NCBI GenBank assembly: GCA_050296515.1
Contig: JBNKRJ010000033.1
Location: forward strand, 1-64,000
Source: NBLH01 sp050296515
Lineage (GTDB): Bacteria; Bacteroidota; Bacteroidia; Bacteroidales; NBLH01
Direction of reading: 5' to 3'
Length of the DNA: 64,000 nt
The first letter of the stretch is position 1. The number at the start of each line of letters is the position of its first letter. The position numbers were made by a program, and so were the translations under genes. The notes below the pieces were generated by a model, which did not search any database, was not told the origin of the DNA, and saw only the letters and a list, made by a program, of their open reading frames with translations. Shown here one piece after another: positions 8,025 to 16,657 of this stretch.

Positions 8025-8942
8025 ATGATGCGCTATTTAATTTTTACAACCGTCCTTTTTATTTATGCCTGTTCGCAACAGGCTCAGGAGAAACAAAAGT
8101 CGATGCAAAGCTTTGAACATCAATTTGATAAAGTTAAAATTGATAAGGTTGTAGACATCCCAAAAGGAACCAATGAACGTAGTGCATCTTTTATAAAAAC
8201 CAGGCTCGAAGCACTGGTTGGGAATTACTTAAAAGGTCAATGTGAAAAAAATAGATTGACTTATCCTCCCCAATTTGTACTGTTTCGTTTTTTTAAGTAC
8301 GAAGAAGAATTTGAAGTTTGGGCTGGCAACTCAAGAAGTGATTCGCTAAAAAGAATTCTGTTATTAAAAGTTTGTGCAGTGGATAATGTTCCAGGAACAA
8401 AATTGGAGCAAGGAGATGGAAAAACACCCGAAGGCTTCTATAATTCCCCTCTTTATTACGGTAGCACTGCCGATTTTATGTGGATAAAACTCAATAACTC
8501 AGAAATCAGCACTTATGGAAAAGTTGGTTATGGATCAAGCTTTAAAATGTGTCTTGATTATCCTAATTCGTTAGATAGGTTAAAAACTAAAACAGTGATG
8601 AAGCATAATCGTCCGGGAAGTGCTATTTGCATTCATGGAAACTGTGTTAGCATTGGTTGCATTTCTTTTGAAAATGAGAACTATCTTCCTGTTTTTCTTG
8701 CTGCCTTAAACCATAATTCTGATAAATATGGTAATATAAAAATTCACATATTTCCTTTCAGGTTTGATAATTTTTCAGAAGTTGAGAAACTAAAGTTTTC
8801 AAAAGCCGATAGCAGAATAAAAAGCCAAAAAGTTCTTAATGACTGGAATAATCTTCAGGAAGCTTTTGATCTGTTTAATAAGAAACATAAGGCTTTAAAA
8901 TTTACACTTTCGAAAGACAAGTACCTCTACTCAACCTATTAG
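8025..8942 (+). CDS. YafK/DpaA-like murein L,D-transpeptidase lipoprotein
   Basis: A short signal peptide ends in the lipobox IYAC (Cys16), so the protein is probably a lipoprotein facing the periplasm. The YkuD-type catalytic motif is present as His204 (IHGNC) followed by SIGC with the nucleophile Cys212, in the YafK-like form where Cys is preceded by VSIG. The upstream DGKTPEGFYN (131-140) is also characteristic. YafK (DpaA) of E. coli cleaves the bond between peptidoglycan and Braun lipoprotein; whether this homologue has such a substrate is unknown, since Bacteroidota lack Lpp. Two adjacent ATGs (8025, 8028) are equally possible starts. An ACTGGTT/AACCAGT inverted repeat lies just upstream (7983-8017). 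Confidence 0.85.
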   Translation: MMRYLIFTTVLFIYACSQQAQEKQKSMQSFEHQFDKVKIDKVVDIPKGTNERSASFIKTRLEALVGNYLKGQCEKNRLTYPPQFVLFRFFKYEEEFEVWAGNSRSDSLKRILLLKVCAVDNVPGTKLEQGDGKTPEGFYNSPLYYGSTADFMWIKLNNSEISTYGKVGYGSSFKMCLDYPNSLDRLKTKTVMKHNRPGSAICIHGNCVSIGCISFENENYLPVFLAALNHNSDKYGNIKIHIFPFRFDNFSEVEKLKFSKADSRIKSQKVLNDWNNLQEAFDLFNKKHKALKFTLSKDKYLYSTY

Positions 8943-9036
8943 TAATCAGTAAAAAAACCATCAATTTTATCAAATTAGGTTTTGATACTAATTTTTTCTT
9001 TAGTAAATTCATAATACTAATTAAAAATTAATTGCT

Positions 9037-9555
9037 ATGAAAAAAACTATGAAATTGATGCTTACATTTAGCATAATTGGAGCATTATTCTTTATCTCTG
9101 CTTGTGGTGGAGGAGGTGGTAAAAAGGCCGAACTCACTGAAAAAGGAAAACTACTTGCTTCGGTAAGCTGGAAGCTGGATCCTAATGCAACCTTAAAAGG
9201 TACAACCGATGCAGTTAAAGATACTACAGGCATTACCGCAGATATAGAGTTAAAGGGTGATGTAAAAGCTTTTGCAGACTTTGTTGCCGAAACTGTTGTT
9301 TTTGCAGTTGACTCAAAAGATCCATCCAAACTATCTTATTCCAGAACTATCGGCGAAGGCTTTTTATCTAGCTCAGTAGTTGGTTATTGGGAGTTTAATG
9401 CTGACGAAAGCGCAATAATAATGAAAGAATGGGATAAGCAGGCAGGTAAAGAAAAAGATCCTGTAACTTACAACATTGTAGAGCTTACAGCTGATAAACT
9501 TGTTTTGCAAAAGGAAGGAGATGCATCACCAAATATCTATTTTCCAAAGAAATAG
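9037..9555 (+). CDS. Lipocalin-like hypothetical lipoprotein
   Basis: The 172-residue product has a signal peptide and lipobox ISAC (Cys at residue 23) followed by a flexible run of five glycines. The mature part is beta-rich, with a GYWEFNADESAIIMKEWD segment (about 116-133) and a later VTYNIVELTADKLVLQKE, the pattern of Bacteroidota lipocalin-like domains that measure ligand or stress-type exported proteins. No precise function can be assigned. It stands alone downstream of the L,D-transpeptidase gene and is followed by the paired-hairpin repeat at 9591. Confidence 0.75.
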   Translation: MKKTMKLMLTFSIIGALFFISACGGGGGKKAELTEKGKLLASVSWKLDPNATLKGTTDAVKDTTGITADIELKGDVKAFADFVAETVVFAVDSKDPSKLSYSRTIGEGFLSSSVVGYWEFNADESAIIMKEWDKQAGKEKDPVTYNIVELTADKLVLQKEGDASPNIYFPKK

Positions 9556-9590
9556 CTAGTGTTAAGTCAAGTATGATATCCTGGTAATTA

Positions 9591-9640
9591 GCCAGGTGAC
9601 AACACCTGGCTGGTGCACTTGTCAGGTGTTGTCACCTGAC
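9591..9640. repeat. Paired REP-like hairpins with complementary loops
   Basis: Two perfect 8-bp hairpins lie 10 bases apart. The first has arms GCCAGGTG and CACCTGGC with loop ACAA (9591-9610); the second has arms GTCAGGTG and CACCTGAC with loop TTGT (9621-9640), extendable to 10 bp. The loops are complementary, so the 16-base cores also pair with each other as one long hairpin. AATTAGCCA occurs at both borders (9586-9594 and 9642-9650). No T run follows. It resembles a REP pair (BIME) more than a terminator. Confidence 0.75.
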
Positions 9641-9842
9641 AAATTAGCCATGACAGAACACTTGGTTTTAATTATAGAAAATGTATTGAGTCATTGTTTC
9701 TGAAGTGCAGGGACAATGACTTTTTTCTTTTCATCCTCCCTTGATTCACCTAAACCTATTATAAAACATAAAAATGGGGCGCACAATTCATTTTTTTTTT
9801 GTAAATATCATTTACCTTTATGAATTGTAATTTTAACTTGCA

Positions 9843-11051
9843 ATGAAAGAAATTAACTCTAAAATCACTGAACTATCTAAAAAATATCAGCAATATACTG
9901 CTGAGAACCTGTCGAAACTGGTTAAAATTAAATCTCTCAGCGCCCGTGAAAAGGAGGTGCAGTTTGAACTGAAAAGACAAATGGAAGAGGCCGGTTTTGA
10001 TGAGGTGAAAATTGATGGGCTTGGAAATGTCATCGGACGAATTGGTAATGGGAAGAAAATCCTTGCTATTGACGGACACATGGATACTGTTGACTTGGGT
10101 GCGATTGAAAACTGGGATTTTGACCCATTGGGTGGTGAGATAAAGGATGGCTTTGTGCATGGCAGGGGAACTGTTGATCAGGAAGGTGGCCCTGCAGCAT
10201 TTGTAACATCCGGAAAAATATTGAAAGAATTGGGTTTTGACAAAGACCTGACCATCTATTTTGTTGGAAGTGTGATGGAAGAAGATTGTGATGGCCTTTG
10301 CTGGAAGTATTTGGTTGAAGAAGAGGGAATTAAACCTGATTTTGTAATCAGCACCGAACCAACTAATTTGGGTATTTACCGGGGTCATAGAGGCAGAATG
10401 GAAATTCATGTTAGTTTCACAGGTGTTTCAGCACATGGCTCTGCACCTGAGAGAGGTAAAAATGCCATTTACATGGCTTCAAGAGCAGCGTTAGAAATTG
10501 AAAAGTTGAACGAGCGGCTAAAATACGATGAATTTTTAGGAAAAGGCAGTGTTACCATATCAGAGTTTGTTTCCGGAAGCCCTTCGTTATGTGCAGTAGC
10601 TGATTTTGCCAGATTACACCTTGACAGGAGATTGACATGGGGTGAAACCAAAGAATCAGCGGTAAAAGAAATCGAAGATATTGTTAAGGAATTAGGTGGC
10701 AAAGTCGAAGTGCTGAATTATTCCGAAAAAGCTTATACCGGCTTGGAATACGGAATGGAAAAGTATTATCCAACCTGGAAATTACCTGAAGATCATTCAC
10801 TTGTTCAGACAGGTGTAAAAACCTTTGAGAACCTGTTTGGTGAAAAACCAAATGTCGACAAATGGACTTTTTCAACCAATGCAGTAACTATTACAGGGAT
10901 TTATGGCATTCCGACTATTGGATTTGGCCCTGGAAATGAAGTGCTTGCGCATGCTCCTAATGAGAAAGTGCCGATTGATGACCTGGTAAAGGCTTCGGCG
11001 TTTTATGCTGCATTTGCATATGAAATATGTAGCACGAAGAAAGAAGCTTGA
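9843..11051 (+). CDS. ygeY: YgeY-family M20 metallohydrolase
   Basis: The 402-residue protein belongs to the M20/ArgE-DapE hydrolases in the YgeY branch. Metal and catalytic residues are visible: His79-x-Asp81 (IDGHMDTVD), Asp112 (GTVDQEGG), Glu147-Glu148 (VMEEDCDG), Glu172 (STEPTN) and a late histidine in EVLAHAPNEKV. The dimerisation domain spans about 183-300. In E. coli, ygeY is in a selenium/purine-catabolism cluster with ygeW; its substrate is not firmly established. Here ygeW follows after one inserted gene. The last codons (STKKEA and stop) are encoded by a 14-bp repeat arm at 11031-11053, suggesting the native 3' end was replaced. Confidence 0.93.
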   Translation: MKEINSKITELSKKYQQYTAENLSKLVKIKSLSAREKEVQFELKRQMEEAGFDEVKIDGLGNVIGRIGNGKKILAIDGHMDTVDLGAIENWDFDPLGGEIKDGFVHGRGTVDQEGGPAAFVTSGKILKELGFDKDLTIYFVGSVMEEDCDGLCWKYLVEEEGIKPDFVISTEPTNLGIYRGHRGRMEIHVSFTGVSAHGSAPERGKNAIYMASRAALEIEKLNERLKYDEFLGKGSVTISEFVSGSPSLCAVADFARLHLDRRLTWGETKESAVKEIEDIVKELGGKVEVLNYSEKAYTGLEYGMEKYYPTWKLPEDHSLVQTGVKTFENLFGEKPNVDKWTFSTNAVTITGIYGIPTIGFGPGNEVLAHAPNEKVPIDDLVKASAFYAAFAYEICSTKKEA

Positions 11052-11506
11052 AGATCGAAGTTTTAACCCATGATTATTCGAGATGAAATTTAAGTTTGAA
11101 GGTTTGCAAATATGGCAAAGATCAATGGATTTGGGAGAAGATATTAATATTATTGCTGATATATTTCCTCCCAATGAACTTTATAATTTATCATCTCAGA
11201 TCAGAAGAGCAGTTGATTCAATTGCCTTAAATATTTATGAAGGATCAATTGAGCAATCTCAATTAGAATTTAAAAGATTCATGGGATATTCTATTCGTTC
11301 TCTTGCTGAGGTTGTTACGTGTCTGCATAAAGCTAAAAGAAGAAATTATGTTTCAGAAGAAGAATTTAATAAATATTACGAAGAATCTTTTAATTTAATG
11401 AATATGAAGGTCGCTTTTAAAAGAAAAATTAGATAAAGAGGAAACAATAAATCTAAGTAGGAAGAAAAAATCGTGGCATGTAACTTCGAGCTTCCTACTT
11501 CGAGCT
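11031..11506. mobile_element. Four-helix-bundle gene cassette with inverted 14-bp repeat arrays
   Basis: The arms at 11031-11053 and 11484-11506 are inverted copies of each other (19 of 23 positions agree). Each arm is made of tandem 14-bp units close to AGCTCGAAGTAGGA. The 117-residue four-helix-bundle gene (11083-11436) is the only content. The left arm overlaps the 3' end of ygeY. The same arms occur without a gene at 43488-43562 and 33848-33924. No transposase is encoded, so mobility is inferred, not shown. Confidence 0.6.
11083..11436 (+). CDS. Four-helix-bundle protein (23S rRNA IVS type)
   Basis: The 117-residue protein matches the family of free-standing four-helix-bundle proteins first named from 23S rRNA intervening sequences, related in fold to Avd of diversity-generating retroelements. 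Signatures are FEGLQIWQRSMDLGEDI, LYNLSSQIRRAVDSIALNIY-EG, EFKRFMGYSIRSLAEVVTCL and HKAKRRNYVSEEEFNKYYE. The basic surface helix (QIRRA) and ring-forming bundle suggest nucleic-acid binding, but no activity is established. It interrupts the ygeY-ygeW pair and is flanked by inverted 14-bp repeat arrays (11031-11506). The C-terminal residues are slightly divergent, but no internal stop is present. Confidence 0.92.
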   Translation: MKFKFEGLQIWQRSMDLGEDINIIADIFPPNELYNLSSQIRRAVDSIALNIYEGSIEQSQLEFKRFMGYSIRSLAEVVTCLHKAKRRNYVSEEEFNKYYEESFNLMNMKVAFKRKIR

Positions 11507-11546
11507 AAAATTGTGCAAAAAACTTTAATACAAAAATATAGACAGA

Positions 11547-12731
11547 ATGAAACTTATTGACAGAATTGAACAACTTAACCAAATAAGCTCACTTTATCAG
11601 CAGGATTTTTTGTTGAGCTGGAAAAAAAGTGGGAGTGATCTCAGAATGATATTTGAAATTGCAAGTATTTTAAAAGGAATGCGTCACCAGAATATTTCAC
11701 CAAAGGTTTTTGATTCGGGATTGGCGGTATCTATTTTTAGAGATCACTCAACAAGAACTCGTTTTTCTTATGCATCTGCTGCAAATATGTTAGGCCTGGC
11801 AGTTCAGGATATGGATGAAACAAAATCGCAAATTGCTCATGGAGAAACCGTTAGAGAGACTGCTAACATGATTTCGTTTTTGAGTGATTTTATTGGAATC
11901 AGGGATGATATGTATCTTGGCGAAGGCCACAAATACATGCAGGAAGTAGCTGATGCTGTGACTGATGGACACAAAAATGGGGTTCTTGATCACCGACCAG
12001 GCATCATTAATTTACAGTGCGATATGGATCACCCAACCCAATCAATGGCAGATGCACTTTATTTAAGAGAATATCTTGGGAAACCATCTGAACTAAGAGG
12101 TAAAAAGATTGTAATGAGCTGGGCGTATTCACCAAGTTACGGAAAGCCACTTTCGGTTCCACAAGGAATTATTGCAGTTATGAGCCGTTTTGGAATGGAT
12201 GTAGAGCTTTGCTATCCTGAGGGCTATAACCTGATTCCTGAAGTAGTGGATGTTGCTAAAAACATGGCAAAATATTCTGATGGAAACTTTAAAGTAAGCC
12301 ATTCAATGGAAGATGCAGTCAAAGGTGCCGACTTTGTTTATGCAAAAAGCTGGGCTCCTTATCACGTTATGGAAGAGCGAACCAACCTTTTAAAAAATAA
12401 AGATACTAAGGGGCTTGAAGAGCTGGAAAAATTATGCCTTGCTGAAAATGCCAGGTACAAGAACTGGGAATACAATGAGGAAAAAGCAAAACTTACAAAA
12501 AATGGTAATGCTTTGTATATGCATTGTTTACCAGCTGATATTACAGGTGTTTCCTGCAAAGAAGGAGAAGTTAGCGCCGGTATTTTTGAAAAATTCAGGA
12601 CGCAAACTTACATTGAAGCCAGCTATAAACCTTATATTATTGCTGCTATGATGTTAGCCTATAAGTTTGAACATCCTGCTCTTATTTTAAAAGAAATATT
12701 GGGAATTAAAATGAACAGGGTCGGCTTATAG
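11547..12731 (+). CDS. ygeW: Knotted carbamoyltransferase YgeW
   Basis: The 394-residue protein is a transcarbamoylase with the YgeW-type sequence. The carbamoyl-phosphate site STRTR is at residues 68-72, the HPTQ motif at 162-165 (CDMDHPTQSMAD), and the second-substrate loop HCLPADITG is near residue 327. The DHRPGIINLQ segment and the YSPSYGKPLSVPQG insertion are typical of the knotted YgeW/UTC group rather than ArgF or PyrB. The acceptor substrate of YgeW has remained uncertain; carbamoyl transfer in purine- or allantoin-type nitrogen catabolism is inferred from gene neighbourhoods elsewhere. The partner ygeY lies upstream, separated by the four-helix-bundle cassette. Confidence 0.93.
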   Translation: MKLIDRIEQLNQISSLYQQDFLLSWKKSGSDLRMIFEIASILKGMRHQNISPKVFDSGLAVSIFRDHSTRTRFSYASAANMLGLAVQDMDETKSQIAHGETVRETANMISFLSDFIGIRDDMYLGEGHKYMQEVADAVTDGHKNGVLDHRPGIINLQCDMDHPTQSMADALYLREYLGKPSELRGKKIVMSWAYSPSYGKPLSVPQGIIAVMSRFGMDVELCYPEGYNLIPEVVDVAKNMAKYSDGNFKVSHSMEDAVKGADFVYAKSWAPYHVMEERTNLLKNKDTKGLEELEKLCLAENARYKNWEYNEEKAKLTKNGNALYMHCLPADITGVSCKEGEVSAGIFEKFRTQTYIEASYKPYIIAAMMLAYKFEHPALILKEILGIKMNRVGL

Positions 12732-12733
12732 CG

Positions 12734-13102
12734 CTAATGAAAAACTAACTTGTTTACAATAAGTTTGTTGTACAAGAATCTTGTTGCGAAAAGAAGTCCA
12801 AAGTTTAGTTGAAAAAAAATAAGGGGCCAGATTTTCCAGACTCCTTGTGATATACAATAAATAAATAATAGATTGCATAGTAAATAACCTGTTCCTGCAA
12901 TTATATGGAATATTGTTTTGTGTTTGATTGATGCGTAAGCAAAAACAGACATACTTAACCCAATTAAAGTAATATCCCACAATGCAGCAGGGAAATTACC
13001 ATAGGAACTTCTTATATAAAAGTCTAATGTGTTTATTATCAGGCTGAAAAGTGAAGTGGTGATAACTGAAATTATTACAGGTTTACTTAAATATTTTTCC
13101 AC
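12734..13102 (-). CDS. Small four-helix membrane protein, unknown
   Basis: The 122-residue product consists of about four transmembrane segments (near residues 8-27, 38-60, 63-82 and 88-108) with a basic C-terminus (RFLYNKLIVNKLVFH). I do not recognise a family. The short TFIIHH-type loops and FHIIAGTGYLLCNLLF segment resemble small DoxX- or DUF-type four-helix membrane proteins only in general layout. It converges on ygeW with a 2-base gap between stop codons. A second frame on the same strand (12726-12980) is a shadow. Confidence 0.65.
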   Translation of the reverse strand: MEKYLSKPVIISVITTSLFSLIINTLDFYIRSSYGNFPAALWDITLIGLSMSVFAYASIKHKTIFHIIAGTGYLLCNLLFIYCISQGVWKIWPLIFFQLNFGLLFATRFLYNKLIVNKLVFH

Positions 13103-13349
13103 TTTAAATTAGTTTTGTTTTAAAAATTGCGGTGCAAATTACGTTATATTGGATGACAGTTTTTTTTAAATTCCATAAATGGATAAGAAAAGTTGATTAG
13201 AAAACTCAAATTAATTGTTACTTGTAATTTTTGGAAGTTTAAACTAATGCAAAATCAAATTTTGGGTTTATGGATATATATTGCAGGAATTTATATTTTT
13301 ACAAAACTTAGATGTAATAGAAGTTTTACAATCATTTATTAAAAGCAAG

Positions 13350-14249
13350 ATGCAAGAATCCATTTTAAGGTTTTTTCAATCAATTCAAACACCTGGTCTA
13401 GACAAGTTTTTTACTTATATCACCATGTTGGGTGAGCAGTATTTCATTATTTTAATTGTTGCCTGGATGTATTGGAATTACTCTAAAAAGGAGGGGTTTA
13501 TACTTACTTTTCTTTTTATTGTCTCAAGCATGGTAAATACGCTAATGAAAGCTATTGTTCATACTCAACGTCCATTTCAAAAACTTGATAACTTTGAGGC
13601 CCAGAGAGTTCACACTGCCGAAGGAGCCTCTTTCCCAAGCGGGCATACGCAAGGTGCCACAACATTATTTATTTCTCTTGCGATGGTTTTTAAAAACAAA
13701 ACTTTTACCACCATTGCTATAATACTTGCCTTGCTGGTTGCAGTTTCTAGAATGTACCTTGGTGTGCACTGGCCAATTGATGTTATTGGAGGACTAGCAC
13801 TTGCTTGCATGGTTGTTTTTGTTTTGTACAATTATTTGCACCGCTTGTATGAAGAGCCCAGGAAATTTTACCGGTTTATAACCTTTGTATTGCTGATTTT
13901 TGCTGTTATTGTTATTGTGATGCTTGCTCTAAATGATTTCTATTTGACTGAACCAATTGATTTAAAAAATTATTACCGACTTCTTGGGGTTTCAGCAGGA
14001 GCAGTTATTGGTTTTATTTTTGAAGAGAAAAACTTCCCGTTTTCTGTTGATGAGAAAAGGTTGGTAAAGTGGTTTAGATATATAATTGGTATGGCAGGAA
14101 CAATTGGCTTATTGGTTGGGTTAAAATATGTTTTGCCTAATAATGCTTTTGGTGTTTTAACAAGGTATTTTTTAATCGGTGCATGGATAAGTGGAATTTA
14201 TCCGGTTCTGGGACAAAAAATCAGACTTTTCGTTAAAGAAAAAAGATAA
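13350..14249 (+). CDS. PAP2-family membrane phosphatase
   Basis: This integral membrane protein (299 residues from the chosen start) carries all three PAP2 motifs: K67-x6-RP (KAIVHTQRPF), PSGH at 96-99 and SR-x5-H with the sequence SRMYLGVHWPIDV (133-145). Enzymes of this type dephosphorylate lipid phosphates such as undecaprenyl pyrophosphate or phosphatidate at the outer face of the inner membrane. Beyond the catalytic domain are about four further transmembrane helices, as in the larger Firmicutes/Bacteroidota subgroup. An in-frame TTG at 13281 would add 23 residues; I prefer ATG 13350 because related proteins begin shortly before the FFQSIQTPGLDKFF segment. Confidence 0.9.
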   Translation: MQESILRFFQSIQTPGLDKFFTYITMLGEQYFIILIVAWMYWNYSKKEGFILTFLFIVSSMVNTLMKAIVHTQRPFQKLDNFEAQRVHTAEGASFPSGHTQGATTLFISLAMVFKNKTFTTIAIILALLVAVSRMYLGVHWPIDVIGGLALACMVVFVLYNYLHRLYEEPRKFYRFITFVLLIFAVIVIVMLALNDFYLTEPIDLKNYYRLLGVSAGAVIGFIFEEKNFPFSVDEKRLVKWFRYIIGMAGTIGLLVGLKYVLPNNAFGVLTRYFLIGAWISGIYPVLGQKIRLFVKEKR

Positions 14250-14559
14250 GCTATTTAACTCTAAAAAGCTTAATTCGTTCAGTAAGATGTTTAGCTGAAT
14301 TCGACAATTCATTGGCTTTTGCATAAATACCAATACTACAGCAAGTATCAGGCGCTTTAAGCTAATGTTCTGGATGATGTTACCCGTTTTTCGAGAGATC
14401 AGTTAATTTATTGAATGCAATAATTTTAAAGCTCGCAAGGTTAAGGATTGTTGCTCTGTTATGCCCTTAAACAAATATAACTGAAAATTTTGTAAATATT
14501 CGGTCAATTGGATAGATTAATTGCTTAGAGTTGAGAGTAATGCAAAGACAGTTTTAATC
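14250..14559. other. Intergenic region without recognisable gene
   Basis: This stretch lies between two convergent genes. Neither strand has a convincing coding frame. A perfect TANNTTTG match (TATATTTG, minus strand, 14472-14479) points leftward into the gap, but nothing recognisable follows it. I see no strong hairpin or T run. Confidence 0.5.
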
Positions 14560-16623
14560 TTATTCAATATCAAATAATTTCTTGTCTACTCTTGATTTGT
14601 AATCAACTTCCCGAATTAGCATTTTAATTGTGGTATTATTGCTTTCAATTTTTTTAAGATAAGGGTAGAGAATTTCCTTATCTTCGTCACGCATGTATTT
14701 GCTATAAGTAATCGTTCGTTCGTTGAAATAGGCTTGATCTTTAACTATTCTTTTATACCTTATTCCTTTATCAACATCATAATAATCAATAATGTGCTGT
14801 CTGGCAGGATTGTCTATCTCAACCCTCCAGACATAGGCTCCATTTAATGTATCTGCACTAACCAGGTTGGCCTTATATTGCCAGTCTTTGTATTTCATTT
14901 CTGGCACAAATGGCGATTTGTACTTAAGTATTTCAAGACGCATTCCCCGAAGCAGTTTTTTCCCTTGCATTGTGCTATCCTGTCCAATTTCACCATTGTA
15001 AATTTGTTGATGCATAAATATGGTGTCTTTATTTGGACGAATCATCCTACGTTCAGTAAAAAACTTATTTTCTGCTTTGTGCATTATTTCCCCTTCAACA
15101 AAAAGTTGTTTCTCGCTGGGCAAATCATAGATGGCACCATACTTAATAGTAACATCCTTAATTTTTCGGATGTTTTGCTCGCCTCCAACAGCTGTAACGA
15201 AGTTATCGATTACTGAAAAGCCATTAAACCCCTTTGGGATTACTTTTTTTAATGTCCCACCAAGTTCGTAAAGTTCAATTCTAAAGTTTTTACAAAGTTT
15301 TATAAAATCGTTTAACGATTGATACCATCGCCCGGGAATTTGAAATAACGAGGAGTTGTAATTCAGGTATTTAGCAGCAAATGTCCGCATCGCATTTTTA
15401 TCCGTTTTATTAATGTCATCAATAAAATAGGCATAATAATCATTCGAAAGATTATTAATAATGCTATTGACAATTAACCATGATAAATAGGCGTCTGTTG
15501 TTTTTCTTGTTTTAAAATCCTCAATAATTTTTGTTTTGGCAGTGTTTAATTTTTCATCCGTATATTCCGCCTTTGTGATTACTGAAATTGTAGAAATTAT
15601 AGCTTGAACAACCTGATTGATAGAGTCTTTTTCCAATCGCACATTCAACTGATAGTTCCCTGTGATTTTATCCGATTCAAAACCTGCTTCTATTTTGCTT
15701 GCTAATTTTAGTTCTTTAACCAGTTTCTCCGTTAATAAATCAATGAATAAGGCACTTAAAAGCTCTGCCTTTTCAGAGTTAAAAGTAAATGGATGCAGCG
15801 CAAATGGAAACAAAATCTTAATATTTGTTTTTCCTGTTGGGATGGTATCAAAAAAAACAATTTTGGGTTCGTTTAGAGGAATTAATTTGTAGCTCGATTC
15901 AGGCACATCTTTCTTTTTCCAACCTGATAAGGCTTTGTTTGCCAGTGTCTTGACAGAGTCAAGAGAGATGTTTCCCATTACAAGCAGATAACTGTTGTTT
16001 GGTTTGTAAAAGCGCTGATAAAAATCCTGGTACTTTTCGAGATTAATTTCATTAATTTTCGAAACCTCAGCATGTTTTAATATCGGGTGCTCCTTCCCGT
16101 AAATAATGCTTTTTGTGATTTTGTCAATCCTGTCTGTGGGTAGTTTTTGCAGGCTGTCGGAGTAGGATAGAATATTTTTTTTTGCCTGTTCAATTTTAGC
16201 AGGTTCAATAACGGGTTTTTGAAACAAATCAGAGAATAAATACATAGCTGTATCAAGACTTTCTGATGAACAGTTTGCAAAGTAACCGTGTATATCTTTG
16301 TTTAGCTCAACATTTAAATCTTTTAAACCAGAGTTTGACCATGGAGATGGTAATTTGAAGTCATTAAAATTTCTTAATTCAGCATCAACAGATAGCAATT
16401 CCTGATAGTTTTTTGCAACGTAGCCTGGTAAATTAGTGTATGCTCTGATGAAAAATTTACTGGTGTCCTGGGTTGTAAGGCAAATGACATTAAGGCCATT
16501 TTCGAGTTGTGTGCTGCGATAATTTTTGATTTTAGATAGCTTTCCCTGATCAAAACCGTCATTTTGGGCAACCAAAAACTGACAAACGAACAAAGAAAAT
16601 ACTAGAAAAAAAAGTAGTCTCAT
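14560..16623 (-). CDS. Exported M16-like protein lacking the zinc site, with lipoprotein-type C-terminal domain
   Basis: The 687-residue product has a signal peptide (cleavage likely after FLVAQ at residue 20). Residues 40-460 follow the two-domain fold of M16 peptidases: LENGLNVICLTTQDTSKFFI at the start, YKPNNSYLLVMGNISLDSVK (the typical end of the first half) and a second half with SALFIDLLTEKLVKELKLA. The HxxEH zinc motif is missing; at its place stands YVAKNYQELLSVDAEL. Residues 480-687 form a different beta-rich domain (FVTAVGGEQNIRKIKDVTIK, then GEIMHKAENKFFTERRMIRP), resembling LolA/LolB-type outer-membrane lipoprotein carriers. It is therefore probably a binding or chaperone protein of the periplasm, not a protease. 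Confidence 0.8.
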   Translation of the reverse strand: MRLLFFLVFSLFVCQFLVAQNDGFDQGKLSKIKNYRSTQLENGLNVICLTTQDTSKFFIRAYTNLPGYVAKNYQELLSVDAELRNFNDFKLPSPWSNSGLKDLNVELNKDIHGYFANCSSESLDTAMYLFSDLFQKPVIEPAKIEQAKKNILSYSDSLQKLPTDRIDKITKSIIYGKEHPILKHAEVSKINEINLEKYQDFYQRFYKPNNSYLLVMGNISLDSVKTLANKALSGWKKKDVPESSYKLIPLNEPKIVFFDTIPTGKTNIKILFPFALHPFTFNSEKAELLSALFIDLLTEKLVKELKLASKIEAGFESDKITGNYQLNVRLEKDSINQVVQAIISTISVITKAEYTDEKLNTAKTKIIEDFKTRKTTDAYLSWLIVNSIINNLSNDYYAYFIDDINKTDKNAMRTFAAKYLNYNSSLFQIPGRWYQSLNDFIKLCKNFRIELYELGGTLKKVIPKGFNGFSVIDNFVTAVGGEQNIRKIKDVTIKYGAIYDLPSEKQLFVEGEIMHKAENKFFTERRMIRPNKDTIFMHQQIYNGEIGQDSTMQGKKLLRGMRLEILKYKSPFVPEMKYKDWQYKANLVSADTLNGAYVWRVEIDNPARQHIIDYYDVDKGIRYKRIVKDQAYFNERTITYSKYMRDEDKEILYPYLKKIESNNTTIKMLIREVDYKSRVDKKLFDIE

Positions 16624-16657
16624 TTTTTTAATAAAATACAGTTAATCAGTTGGTTGA

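Noticed and set aside
9873..10409. 178-residue minus-strand open frame inside ygeY
   Set aside because: It is the antisense of a well-supported M20 hydrolase gene, has no recognisable domain and no promoter, and its composition follows the opposite strand's codons.
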